Assembly (NCBI RefSeq): GCF_002886045.1
Contig: NZ_CP025791.1
Coordinates: 3,425,001-3,489,000 of the forward strand
Direction of reading: 5' to 3'
DNA from: Flavivirga eckloniae
GTDB lineage: Bacteria > Bacteroidota > Bacteroidia > Flavobacteriales > Flavobacteriaceae
Length of the DNA: 64,000 nucleotides
The first letter of the stretch is position 1. Each line of letters begins with the position of its first letter. The translations under genes were made by a program, and so were the position numbers. The notes under the pieces were generated by a model. That model saw nothing but the letters and a program-made list of their open reading frames with translations. It had not been told where the DNA came from and did no database searches. Shown one piece after another: positions 36,101-43,026 of this stretch.

Positions 36101-36856
36101 CAGGGATATTATATACGACCTAAATCTGAAAAAGAAGAATTGTTTTTTGAAAATAGCCCTAAAATAGTTAATTCTACATCCAACACTTATAATGGCTATG
36201 GTTTAAAAACAGGATCTACTACTACCGATAGTAATGGCAAATCTGTAAGGCAAAATATAATCTACGCTTATCAGCAATATAGTTTTGTTAATGATAAGAA
36301 TATGTTATCATTTCCATATCAAATTACAACTAGAGTTAATAATGTTATTGTTAATGTACAAGAATCTAAATGGATAAATGATAGTGGTAAAGTTTATATT
36401 CATGAAAATTGGTCTGGGGCAGGACCATCAATTACTAATCTAAGACTTAATAGTAAAATTTCTAAAGTGGAATCTGCTACTGGAAATGTTTTAGAAAACA
36501 ATAATGGTAAAGGTCTTTATAATGCAGTATTGTTTGGCTATGACAACTTATATGAAGTAGCTACTATTTCTAATGCGAAGTATCAGGATGTAGTAAATCA
36601 ATTAGATGTTACATATGCACAATTACAAAACTTGACCGCAACAAACCTAAAAACAGAATTGTTAAAACTATATGATAAGCTGCCCAGTGCAAGCATAAAT
36701 CTGTCCTTTTACGATAATAACGGAAGGGTTACTAGCCGTATTAATGAACGTCAAGAAGAAGCGTTTGTATATTACGATACGGTAGGTCGAGAAGATTATA
36801 TTACAGATGCACAGGGCAATGTGCTTGAAAAGAAAAACTATCATTTTAGTAATTAA
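33101..36856 (+). CDS. secreted SpvB/RHS-like protein, partner of the toxin locus
   Basis: The start is set at the ATG at 33101, which gives a normal signal peptide (MKKQLITLFVLLSVGYIYAQ). The longer frame from 33050 adds 17 residues before it. The 1251-residue protein begins with GKVVFSLPIASIVA, VLTYNGQVSFKN and VVGVGWSMSNP, the pattern of SpvB/TcaC-type insecticidal-toxin subunits, followed by a long beta-rich middle (repeating WxW and SGDEFVALQNH-like blades, perhaps a propeller) and a short YD tail ending in VYYDTVGREDYITDAQGN. Such proteins often accompany DUF6443/RHS proteins in Bacteroidota and may form the shell or carrier. No toxin domain is visible, and its end looks natural for this family. 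Confidence 0.8.
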   Translation: MKKQLITLFVLLSVGYIYAQVKVDVGTPTDSPFQLGSNIQGTIENSVNQVTGKVVFSLPIASIVASSASHSVVLTYNGQVSFKNGQQTNKYNPTSVVGVGWSMSNPKIIVDNKNTGTRDDDEFYLLDGATNTKLICTNRGTTTNGSVWEYEMEKYAPWKISFYYHNTWGDYWKIVNENGLTYYYGNPTANEARDHVIRYGNWIGSSKQNGATATQTIQWNLYKIENQWGNNLVFEYDYVTQTMSGLLQTEASYLKKIISSNGANIQLTYGTKNVDEFYEPHKEASEPDAYQERYEKKYLQSVSSYNNENQLVSTYNIGYVLNGTGLNKKRYLTSLTRIVYNNGQNETLPEQTFEYHYSGTFKGGMKKITYPTGGSVTYNYKNKFLFNNYANQYEGVPFTQPSGYIYHSSYVNDNYGLFVYRTENTIIGDKYRFKFFRVWWHGEKWEWNEFTFPHLIPDYGTVNQGGRLKDFYAVLEEDFYGFVYDKGTKADVYLWHLEKGGRTWDYYTTTNENIGSENPSFVSGDEFVALQNHRGGDLYTYVWNGSYWIYKRINQGAGQYYIAATNNYIISLDEDGGADMVTNASHEDNYYMHYLDAEKKWQTKSWSAAADPLISGIFKASYFYPDNSIIGFVADHNPELFLRWDMNYNLTNVDDVLGSYNDAHILQPVNNSMFTLIWNWAIEPKKTVRFNGLNWKVSDFISSTDFESVNFGLDMMIYKNESSDQIMYKEYSPNTNTWVSNNLNGCPWYSAFSINGINNELLIARNKIFKRTYQGPPVLPLLEIGTLQYDNGFTMSDGISHFFVKEVETIDNGGSASTTFKKGSYFYIDKNTGLLGNINLGLKYHLPSNGNKLGGYTSFMSPKSIWLKQDAGNNSFYKYFYRIIDDKLNNVIYDIVVNHIDVNDDNGSLGKVQYTYNKPKNTPDNSATFYGEVIIENKGTGVGNIGKVVKLFNDGSTDLTMVGLPMEVLAIDSNNALVKKTTTTWQKFKKYYSNGTNTIDQGYYIRPKSEKEELFFENSPKIVNSTSNTYNGYGLKTGSTTTDSNGKSVRQNIIYAYQQYSFVNDKNMLSFPYQITTRVNNVIVNVQESKWINDSGKVYIHENWSGAGPSITNLRLNSKISKVESATGNVLENNNGKGLYNAVLFGYDNLYEVATISNAKYQDVVNQLDVTYAQLQNLTATNLKTELLKLYDKLPSASINLSFYDNNGRVTSRINERQEEAFVYYDTVGREDYITDAQGNVLEKKNYHFSN

Positions 36857-37040
36857 TAATAATCCATAAAAAATCTCAAATAAAAGATAAGAGCTGCTCT
36901 TACAAAAAAGTAATTGCTTTTTATCTACTAGTTTCATAGTATACGCTAGTTTGGGTTTTCAACTTGATTTCCGTAAATAATCGACCTCTCTGCTAGCGCT
37001 ACGTCTTTGACGAGTGCCGTACATGAGTAAGAAAGTAAAC

Positions 37041-37076
37041 AAAAGCTATTCTAATTTTTAGAGTAGCTTTTGTATT
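37041..37076 (+). terminator. hairpin with T-rich tail
   Basis: AAAAGCTATTCT (37041-37052) pairs with AGAGTAGCTTTT (37060-37071), allowing one G-U pair, and GTATTTTT follows. It probably ends transcription of the RHS/SpvB operon, about 185 bases past the stop. Confidence 0.65.
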
Positions 37077-37110
37077 TTTAGATATTGTTAAATTGAAAAA
37101 AGTGTTGTGG

Positions 37111-37158
37111 GCACTCGTTTGTACCTTAAACCTACGGATTTAAGGTACAAACGAGTGC
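37111..37158. repeat. perfect 20-bp inverted repeat
   Basis: GCACTCGTTTGTACCTTAAA (37111-37130) and TTTAAGGTACAAACGAGTGC (37139-37158) are exact reverse complements with an eight-base loop. There is no T run after it, so it is not a plain terminator. It ends eight bases before the duplicated cassette begins. Confidence 0.85.
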
Positions 37159-37166
37159 TAGCAGGG

Positions 37167-37224
37167 GTTATTCAGATGTAATATATTTATATAGTCAATA
37201 TAAAACATCAAATCCTTTTAGTTT
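37167..37224 (+). pseudogene. remnant: last codons of a second RHS toxin gene
   Basis: The frame reads YSDVIYLYSQYKTSNPFSLW and stops, the same as the intact toxin's end YSDAIYLYSQYKTSNPFSLW apart from Ala to Val. Its stop overlaps the next ATG, just as at 32508. Everything before these 20 codons has been lost. Confidence 0.9.
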
Positions 37225-37770
37225 ATGGTAAGATTATTTTTGTTTTTTTTAATAGGAAGCCTTATGTCTTGTGGAGTGAGGACTGAACATTTGAAAGAAG
37301 GTATTATAAAGGTTCCTAAAGATAAGAGCTACTTTGCTCGTAAATTTAGAAATAAGCATAATGTTAAAACCCCAAATGAAGTCGATAGTAAATCTGTTTA
37401 TCGAGAGATCTTTTTTATTGATAATGGTAGAAAATATGAAAGTAATAAGTTTAAGTATTTTTTATTACTAAGATTTTATGAAAATGGTTGTGTAAATGAA
37501 TTCATTGTTCCTAGTTTGGAAAAATTAGAAAATATTGATTTAAACCCAGATAGTAAAGGTTACAGGGGTGTTGTATATACTAAAAAAGATAAGTGTTTGG
37601 TTTCTTTTTTTGTCCCTGTTTCTCAGACTTATAGATACGGTTTGCTAAATAGTATCATAAACATTAAAGGGGATACTCTATTTTTAAAATATAAAAATGA
37701 AGATTACATCAGTGTGTATATTAAAGATAGCCTTTCAGATAAAAATCTAAAATATAAAGCGAATTGGTAA
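37225..37770 (+). CDS. second (orphan) copy of the immunity lipoprotein
   Basis: The 181-residue protein is a close paralogue of the product at 32508, by eye about three-quarters identical over the full length, with one residue deleted in the signal peptide. The lipobox LMSCG and core blocks (NEVDSKSVYRE, LLRFYENGCVNEF, GYRGVVYTKKDKCLVSFFVP) are kept. The frame is intact and the changes are mostly conservative, which argues that it still works, perhaps against the lost toxin variant of a relative. It stands without a complete toxin gene. Confidence 0.8.
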   Translation: MVRLFLFFLIGSLMSCGVRTEHLKEGIIKVPKDKSYFARKFRNKHNVKTPNEVDSKSVYREIFFIDNGRKYESNKFKYFLLLRFYENGCVNEFIVPSLEKLENIDLNPDSKGYRGVVYTKKDKCLVSFFVPVSQTYRYGLLNSIINIKGDTLFLKYKNEDYISVYIKDSLSDKNLKYKANW

Positions 37771-37816
37771 TTCATAAAATTAAATACACTTTCAACATTG
37801 TTTAAAAATATTAATT

Positions 37817-37876
37817 ATGAAAAAACAATTAATCTCTGCTAACGCTCGACTATGTAGATTACCGTTTCGATATTGA
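37817..37876 (+). pseudogene. remnant: first codons of a second SpvB-like gene
   Basis: ATGAAAAAACAATTAATC at 37817 equals the first six codons of the SpvB-like gene at 33101. The frame then changes to unrelated sequence (SANARLCRLPFRY) and stops at 37876. The break directly after codon six marks the right edge of the duplicated cassette. Confidence 0.8.
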
Positions 37877-37899
37877 AATATAGAAAAATAAAGAGTCCC

Positions 37900-38133
37900 T
37901 TACAACGCAGTTTTTGAAACTCTAAGCACTTTTCTTTTTCTTAAGTAATCAGGGAAATCGTGCATTTCTTTATATACCGAAAGATTGATGATATTGCCAT
38001 TATTAGTTAAAATAAAACGGTCTTGGCATGATTTACAAATGAGCTCTGAGGTTTCATCATTTATTTTGTCTACGTGTATATAGTTATGTCCAAATATGGA
38101 ACAGAATCTATTTATAGGTTTTTCGTAGGTCAT
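37900..38133 (-). CDS. small zinc-ribbon protein
   Basis: The 77-residue protein has C-x2-FGH (RFCSIFGHNYIH) and C-x2-C (LICKSCQDRF) about 20 residues apart, a likely zinc site, and a basic C-terminus (YLRKRKVLRVSK). Two relatives with the same layout are encoded at 44063 and 44457. The function is unknown. It may bind nucleic acid, but there is no direct evidence. It stands alone between the toxin remnant and the MbnH operon. Confidence 0.65.
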   Translation of the reverse strand: MTYEKPINRFCSIFGHNYIHVDKINDETSELICKSCQDRFILTNNGNIINLSVYKEMHDFPDYLRKRKVLRVSKTAL

Positions 38134-38316
38134 TACTGTGGGAAATTTAGGGTCGCAAAGATCAGAAAAAATCAGACAATATAGATTAAATAACTTTTTT
38201 TTCGACGAAAAACAAGGTTTTATATTACTTTAGAATATAACCATCTAATTAATAGTTAAATAAAACTTTGGAATAGTATTGTTTATGTTTCTTTAAAGTA
38301 TTTATTGGATACTTTA

Positions 38317-39378
38317 CTAATTTGAAAAAGCTGGATTATTTATGAATTCATAATCCGAAAGCGATAATAAAAAAGCTTTTAAATCAGCTTTATCCTTATC
38401 AGAAAGCTTTACCCCACCTTGGGCTACTTTTTTCATTAAAGGATCGATAGTTGGGGAATCTTGTAAGCCTTCACTATAATGGTTTATAACTTCTTCAAGT
38501 GTAGCAAACCGACCATCATGCATATAAGGCGCAGTAAATGCTAGATTGCGCAGTGAGGGCGTTTTAAACTTACCATTGTCGGCAGGGTCTCCGCTTACTT
38601 CGCCTAAGCCTAAATCGGTAAGGGTGGCATCCAGACCATTGTTGTGAAAGATATTATCTGTCCATAATGGGTTTTTGTCACTGCCATGACAATGGAAACA
38701 ATCACCCTTGGCTTCATCCATAAAAACATTAAAACCGTTAAGTTCTTCTGGTGTTAAAGTTGCTTCATCTAAAAGGTGTTTGTCGAATTTTGAATTGGAA
38801 GAAATTAAAGTACGTTCAAATTGAGCAATGGCATCGGTTACCAAAGAAGAATCTATGGTTGAGGTGCCAAATGCCTTTTCGAATAAACCGGGATATTCAG
38901 AATGCTGTTGCAATTTTTCTTCTACCTGAGCCCAAGTGTTGTGCATTTCCAAAGGATCAGTTACCGGTTGAAATGCTTGGTGTTCTAAACTAAATACCCT
39001 GCCGTCCCAAAAGAATTTTTCATCGTAATTCCAGGCAAGATTAAATAGGGGCATAGAATTGCGTGTACCAAGGAAACCATCGATTCCTTCGCTGAACCGA
39101 TCGGCATCAGAAAACGCATTTTCCGAGGCATGACAATCAGCACACGATTGTGTGTTATCTGCTGACAACATAGGGTCAAAAAACAATTTTTTGCCTAAAG
39201 CGATACCTTCAACAGTTTGCGGATTATTAGAAGGGATTACTGGAGCAAGTATGTTTTCTTGAAAAAGCTGTGGAATTTGCAACGGACTTGGACTAGGTAC
39301 ATACCTGTCTATATTTTCATCTGAGCATGATACACAAATGAAAAAAAACAAGACGCCATATAAAATCCATTTTGTCAC
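38317..39378 (-). CDS. dihaem cytochrome c peroxidase family protein, MbnH-like
   Basis: The 353-residue lipoprotein (signal ending in ICVSC, Cys18) has two haem-binding motifs, CADCH (79-83) and CFHCH (227-231), and the family segments GKKLFFDPMLSADNTQSC, RNSMPLFNLAWN, FFWDGRV, TPSLRNLAFTAPYMHDGRF and EEVINHY. It belongs to the bacterial CcpA/MauG superfamily. Because the gene one base upstream encodes an MbnP-family protein, it is best read as MbnH-like. MbnH oxidises a tryptophan of MbnP to kynurenine, creating a copper site. The alternative is a plain hydrogen peroxide peroxidase. It would act in the periplasm or at the outer membrane. Confidence 0.88.
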   Translation of the reverse strand: MTKWILYGVLFFFICVSCSDENIDRYVPSPSPLQIPQLFQENILAPVIPSNNPQTVEGIALGKKLFFDPMLSADNTQSCADCHASENAFSDADRFSEGIDGFLGTRNSMPLFNLAWNYDEKFFWDGRVFSLEHQAFQPVTDPLEMHNTWAQVEEKLQQHSEYPGLFEKAFGTSTIDSSLVTDAIAQFERTLISSNSKFDKHLLDEATLTPEELNGFNVFMDEAKGDCFHCHGSDKNPLWTDNIFHNNGLDATLTDLGLGEVSGDPADNGKFKTPSLRNLAFTAPYMHDGRFATLEEVINHYSEGLQDSPTIDPLMKKVAQGGVKLSDKDKADLKAFLLSLSDYEFINNPAFSN

Positions 39379-39379
39379 T

Positions 39380-40153
39380 TTATTGATTAACTGTGTTTAA
39401 ACTAAAAGCATTTTGTCCGTTTTGAAACATCATCATCTGAGCATTAAAATTTGCCATGAGGAACGTATTTAAAGCGCTTAAATCCCATGTGTTTGGATTT
39501 TTAAACCATTCGGCAATATTCATGTCAATCTCAAAAGTAGCGTTGTTTGTTATGGTAATTGGGCCCAGATCAACTTCAATAAAAGTACTTTCAAATACCG
39601 GTGTTGCACCGGAATTATCTACTGCTCCAATAACATGGTAAGCATAACCACTGGTTTGGGTAGCTGTATTGTCAATAAACTTGCCTTCCAGTTGCATAAA
39701 ATGATAACCGCCTCCCATCATAGCAGGAACATTCCATAAAGCCGTGTTTAAATCGGTATAATTGCCATTATAATTGTCGTCGTTATTAAAACCAAAAGTA
39801 AAAGATACTTTGCTATAATCCCCAACAGGGACAGTAGTAGTTGGCGCAAAAGAAAGATTTGAGTCATTAGTAACATCAACTAAATTATAACCGTTAAGAA
39901 CAAAGGTTTCTCCATCCGGTTTGTGAAATGTTATGTTCGAAATAAGGTATCTTAATTTTTTAATACTTAATTGTTCTCCATGAGCATTGGTATATTTTAT
40001 GTCATCGAAATCGGCATTTGTAACAGATTCGCCATCCCAATTATGATTAAAATTAAAAGTAATTATAGCTTGAAAAACATTATCGTCGTTATCTGTATTG
40101 CAGGACAATAATGTCGTTAAACTAAAAATTAACACGAGGAGTTTTCTTTGCAT
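39380..40153 (-). CDS. MbnP-family lipoprotein
   Basis: The 257-residue lipoprotein (lipobox LLSC, Cys18) fits the MbnP family: an N-terminal ITFNFNHNWDGES strand, LSIKKLRYLISNITF, PVGDYSKVSFTFGFN, GGYHFMQLEGKFID and a C-terminal AEWFKNPNTWDLSA. Studied members bind copper, and their MbnH partner changes a Trp to kynurenine. Several Trp are available here (HNW, LWNV, AEWF, NTWDL) and which one corresponds is not clear. The genes are adjacent: the stop is one base from the MbnH-like start, so both are made together. Confidence 0.85.
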   Translation of the reverse strand: MQRKLLVLIFSLTTLLSCNTDNDDNVFQAIITFNFNHNWDGESVTNADFDDIKYTNAHGEQLSIKKLRYLISNITFHKPDGETFVLNGYNLVDVTNDSNLSFAPTTTVPVGDYSKVSFTFGFNNDDNYNGNYTDLNTALWNVPAMMGGGYHFMQLEGKFIDNTATQTSGYAYHVIGAVDNSGATPVFESTFIEVDLGPITITNNATFEIDMNIAEWFKNPNTWDLSALNTFLMANFNAQMMMFQNGQNAFSLNTVNQ

Positions 40154-40157
40154 TTTC

Positions 40158-41504
40158 TTATTTCATTTTAAAGATTAATAAATCTGTAAAGCCTCTATTT
40201 TCTAAAATATCAATATCAGGGCTATTGGATTCTCCAACAACAATAACACTTTTATCGTTAAGTTCAGCAGCATCATAAGCAAAATCGATATCGGAACCTC
40301 CAATAGTCTTTTGCCATTCTAAATTTCCATTATCGTTAATTTTTACAATCCAGGCATCATTTTGTCCGTTGTTATTTATAATGTCACCGTCGGTACTTCT
40401 GGAACTTCCAGAGATAATAAATCCGTTATCCTGGGTTTTAGAAATAGAACGTCCTACATCAAAACTACTTCCACCTATGGTTTTCTCCCAGATTAATCCA
40501 CCAGACGGATTTATTTTAATAATCCATAAATCGGCAGCACCGTTGTTATTAGAAACGTCCAAATCATGACTTCTAGTGTCTCCAACTATAATATAATTAC
40601 CATCGGATGATTTTGAAATAGCTCGGGCTTCATCTGTTTGAGAGCCTCCAAAAGACTTTTCCCAAACCAGATCGCCTATGCTGGATATTTTAATAACCCA
40701 AAAATCATAAGACCCTTTGTTGTTTGTTATATCTACATCATCACTATCGGATGATCCTACAATAATATAACCAAGATCTTCTGTTTGAACAACATCGTAT
40801 GGCGTATCTGTAAAAGTCCCTCCAAAGAACCGACTCCATTGTTTTTCACCAGAAGGGTTGAGTTTAATCGCCCAATAATCTCCACCGGCATGTCTTTTTG
40901 ATGATAAGGATTTACTGTTTCCCTCGCCATTGGAGGCAGTAACATCTAAAACACCAGTTAAGAGATAACCGCCATCGTTGGTTTGAATGATTGAAATACC
41001 GTTGTCTGTTCCAGAAAAGCCAAAGGATTTTTCCCAGATGATGCTTCCGGTAGCATCTAGTTTAGAAACCCAAAAATCGTTAAACCCATTATTTTCGGTC
41101 ACATTGCCATCATTACTTTTACTGTAGCCTAAAATGGCAAACCCTCCATCTGATGTTTGAATGATATCTTGACCGCGATCATCATCACTGCCACCATAGG
41201 TTTTTTGCCATTGTAAAACATCGTTCTGATCGTATTTTAACAACCAATAATCAAAAGAGTCATTTTGTTTGTTGGTAACATCACCATCGTTACTTTGTGC
41301 ATATCCTAAGATGGCGTAACCACTATCCAAAGTTTTAATAACAGATTGGGCGCTTTCATTTTTAGTGCCACCAAGGGTTTTTACAAAACCTACCTCTTTC
41401 TTGGTAACATTAAATATGTCGTCTGAGGCGTTGTCGTTATTAGAGCAACTGCAAAAGAGGCTAATAATTAGTCCTAAAACAATGTTTGTTCTTACGATTT
41501 GCAT
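40158..41504 (-). CDS. lipoprotein with seven or eight beta-propeller-like repeats
   Basis: The 448-residue product has a lipoprotein-type signal (IISLFCSCSNNDN) and a series of about 55-residue repeats of the form GGSxDDxGxDIxQTxDGGFxIxG, then NDGDVxxNxGxxDxWxxKxD and GxxxWxKxFGG. Units start near residues 46, 101, 154, 220, 273, 326 and 379. This suggests one seven- or eight-bladed propeller. Proteins of this type are frequent in marine Bacteroidota and usually bind or display, with no known catalysis. It starts 117 bases after the upstream gene and ends four bases before MbnP, so it is part of the operon. The Asp/Asn-rich loops may bind calcium. Confidence 0.75.
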   Translation of the reverse strand: MQIVRTNIVLGLIISLFCSCSNNDNASDDIFNVTKKEVGFVKTLGGTKNESAQSVIKTLDSGYAILGYAQSNDGDVTNKQNDSFDYWLLKYDQNDVLQWQKTYGGSDDDRGQDIIQTSDGGFAILGYSKSNDGNVTENNGFNDFWVSKLDATGSIIWEKSFGFSGTDNGISIIQTNDGGYLLTGVLDVTASNGEGNSKSLSSKRHAGGDYWAIKLNPSGEKQWSRFFGGTFTDTPYDVVQTEDLGYIIVGSSDSDDVDITNNKGSYDFWVIKISSIGDLVWEKSFGGSQTDEARAISKSSDGNYIIVGDTRSHDLDVSNNNGAADLWIIKINPSGGLIWEKTIGGSSFDVGRSISKTQDNGFIISGSSRSTDGDIINNNGQNDAWIVKINDNGNLEWQKTIGGSDIDFAYDAAELNDKSVIVVGESNSPDIDILENRGFTDLLIFKMK

Positions 41505-41621
41505 GGCGGTTTATTGATTTTTTAGGGGTTTGTACCCTGAGACCTGTAGCGTTCTTTTTTTGAATTTTAAAGTTTATTTTTTAGAGTTTAATAGCTTGTA
41601 AACTTCTTGTAAAGGGGTTTA

Positions 41622-42872
41622 TTAAGAACCTCTTTTTTTAATAACAAATAACCCTTTTTGAGTATCACTAACAATAATATTACCACTTGGAAGGTATGGA
41701 TAAACATTCCATACACCATTAAAACTTGTGTCGTTATCTTCTGGACGGGTATCAAAGTAACCCACTTCCGTCATAACGCTGCTTGCAATTTGAGAAATGT
41801 CTATAATTCGTACTCCGGCACTATAACTTGCCTGATAAAAGGTATCGTCTTTAACATACCCATTATGATCTATTGCTGCAGTAGGACCTAGATAATCCAT
41901 ATGAAAACTGGGTGCATCCAAATCGGAAAAATCAAAAACGATGGTGCGTGTATTGATACCAATATCTCTTTCGTCGGTTTCGTCACCTAAAATAAAATAG
42001 TTAAGGTTTTTTGTAAACCAGCCTTGATGGGTGTAGCCTACGTTAGTATAACTTATATCCGAAATCTTTATGGGGTTGGATTTGTCGGTTACATCGGCAA
42101 TAACAACTTCATCTTCATTACTTCCAATTAATATTTCTCGTCCTGTATAATCTGTGTCCGGACCATTATAAGTAACCACTTGGGCGTCGTGTGAATAACC
42201 ACCTGCACTAAAACCATTTTCGGAAACTGGAGTCGTTGGATTTTGAATATTTACGAACATGGGGCCTCCGGAAAACGTATTTGAGCCTACAATATAGGCA
42301 TAACCACTATCCTCATTAATCACGATATTATGAGCACTTCCAAACTCAGTAAAATGAGCATCAGTCGTAAATGTTTCGGGTGGATTTGCAACATCTCTTA
42401 AACGTGTTAAATCAAAAACCTGCATCCCATGATTTCCGGCATTATCTGCAACAATAAAGGCATGGTCTTTATACACTTTTACATCACGCCATGGCGAGCT
42501 AGTCGTAGCTGTTGGTAGATTACCCAGGTAAATTGGGTTTGTTGTATCTGTAATGTCTACAAAAGACACATTAATGTTTGTTGCTATTAAAGCATATTCT
42601 TTATCGGTAGTGGAGTCTACCCAACCCCAGGAATCGTTTCCGGCCGATGCTCCAAAAGTGTTTAACGACATGTGTACCATTAAATCGTAACCACTACATG
42701 GGTAAACATCTGCTAAACCATTTTCGCAAGAAGCTAATGCATCTGCGTTGCCTGTATCGTTTGCTAGTAAGGGTTCATTGTTATTACTTGCACAAGACTG
42801 TATAATTAAAAAAGATAAACAGCCTAAAATAGATAGTGTAAATAAACGAATACTCTTATTAAAGTAATTCAT
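41622..42872 (-). CDS. choice-of-anchor B family lipoprotein
   Basis: The 416-residue protein fits the choice-of-anchor B family, beta-propeller surface proteins with LVIVP-type repeats: DSWGWVDSTTDKEYALIATN, SFVDITDTTNPIYLGNLPT, WRDVKVYKDHAFIVADNAGN, GMQVFDLTRL, SAHNIVINEDSGYAYIVGSN and SAGVRIIDIS. The anchor here is an N-terminal lipoprotein signal (FLIIQSCASN), not a C-terminal sorting domain. It is the first gene of the operon with MbnP and the MbnH-like peroxidase, in which all four products are lipid-anchored. Its function is unknown. Confidence 0.85.
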   Translation of the reverse strand: MNYFNKSIRLFTLSILGCLSFLIIQSCASNNNEPLLANDTGNADALASCENGLADVYPCSGYDLMVHMSLNTFGASAGNDSWGWVDSTTDKEYALIATNINVSFVDITDTTNPIYLGNLPTATTSSPWRDVKVYKDHAFIVADNAGNHGMQVFDLTRLRDVANPPETFTTDAHFTEFGSAHNIVINEDSGYAYIVGSNTFSGGPMFVNIQNPTTPVSENGFSAGGYSHDAQVVTYNGPDTDYTGREILIGSNEDEVVIADVTDKSNPIKISDISYTNVGYTHQGWFTKNLNYFILGDETDERDIGINTRTIVFDFSDLDAPSFHMDYLGPTAAIDHNGYVKDDTFYQASYSAGVRIIDISQIASSVMTEVGYFDTRPEDNDTSFNGVWNVYPYLPSGNIIVSDTQKGLFVIKKRGS

Positions 42873-43014
42873 ATTAGCAATTTTTAATTAATCTTTTTCA
42901 AAGTATGAAATTTGTTTGAATTTCTTGGTATTTAGTTAAAACGAATTCTGTATCAGACATATTGCTTATCGTATTTAATATTAAAAGTTTATTCATTTAT
43001 ATGGTTAAGCTTCT

Positions 43015-43022
43015 TATTTTTG
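43015..43022 (+). promoter_or_regulatory. Bacteroidota -7 box of thiL, TATTTTTG
   Basis: TATTTTTG matches TAnnTTTG and ends four bases before the ATG at 43027, the same geometry as at hflX. The mRNA would have almost no leader, and no TPP-riboswitch-like sequence lies upstream. Confidence 0.45.
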
Positions 43023-43026
43023 CGCT

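Larger units (their letters stand above)
36857..37166. other. 310-base junction between the SpvB-like gene and the cassette remnant
   Basis: No gene is present. It holds a terminator-like hairpin at 37041-37076 and a perfect inverted repeat at 37111-37158, listed separately, plus short pieces (GACCTCTCTGCTAGCGCTAC, TTTGACGAGTGCCGTACATG) that share the words GCTAGC and CGAGTGC with the inverted repeat. It looks like the scar of rearrangements in the toxin array. Confidence 0.5.

Noticed and set aside
37111-37158. Terminator call for the 20-bp palindrome
   Set aside because: No T tract follows on either strand, and a better terminator lies at 37041-37076.
42880-43026. TPP riboswitch before thiL
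   Set aside because: No TPP-aptamer-like conserved segments are present and the promoter box lies five bases from the ATG.
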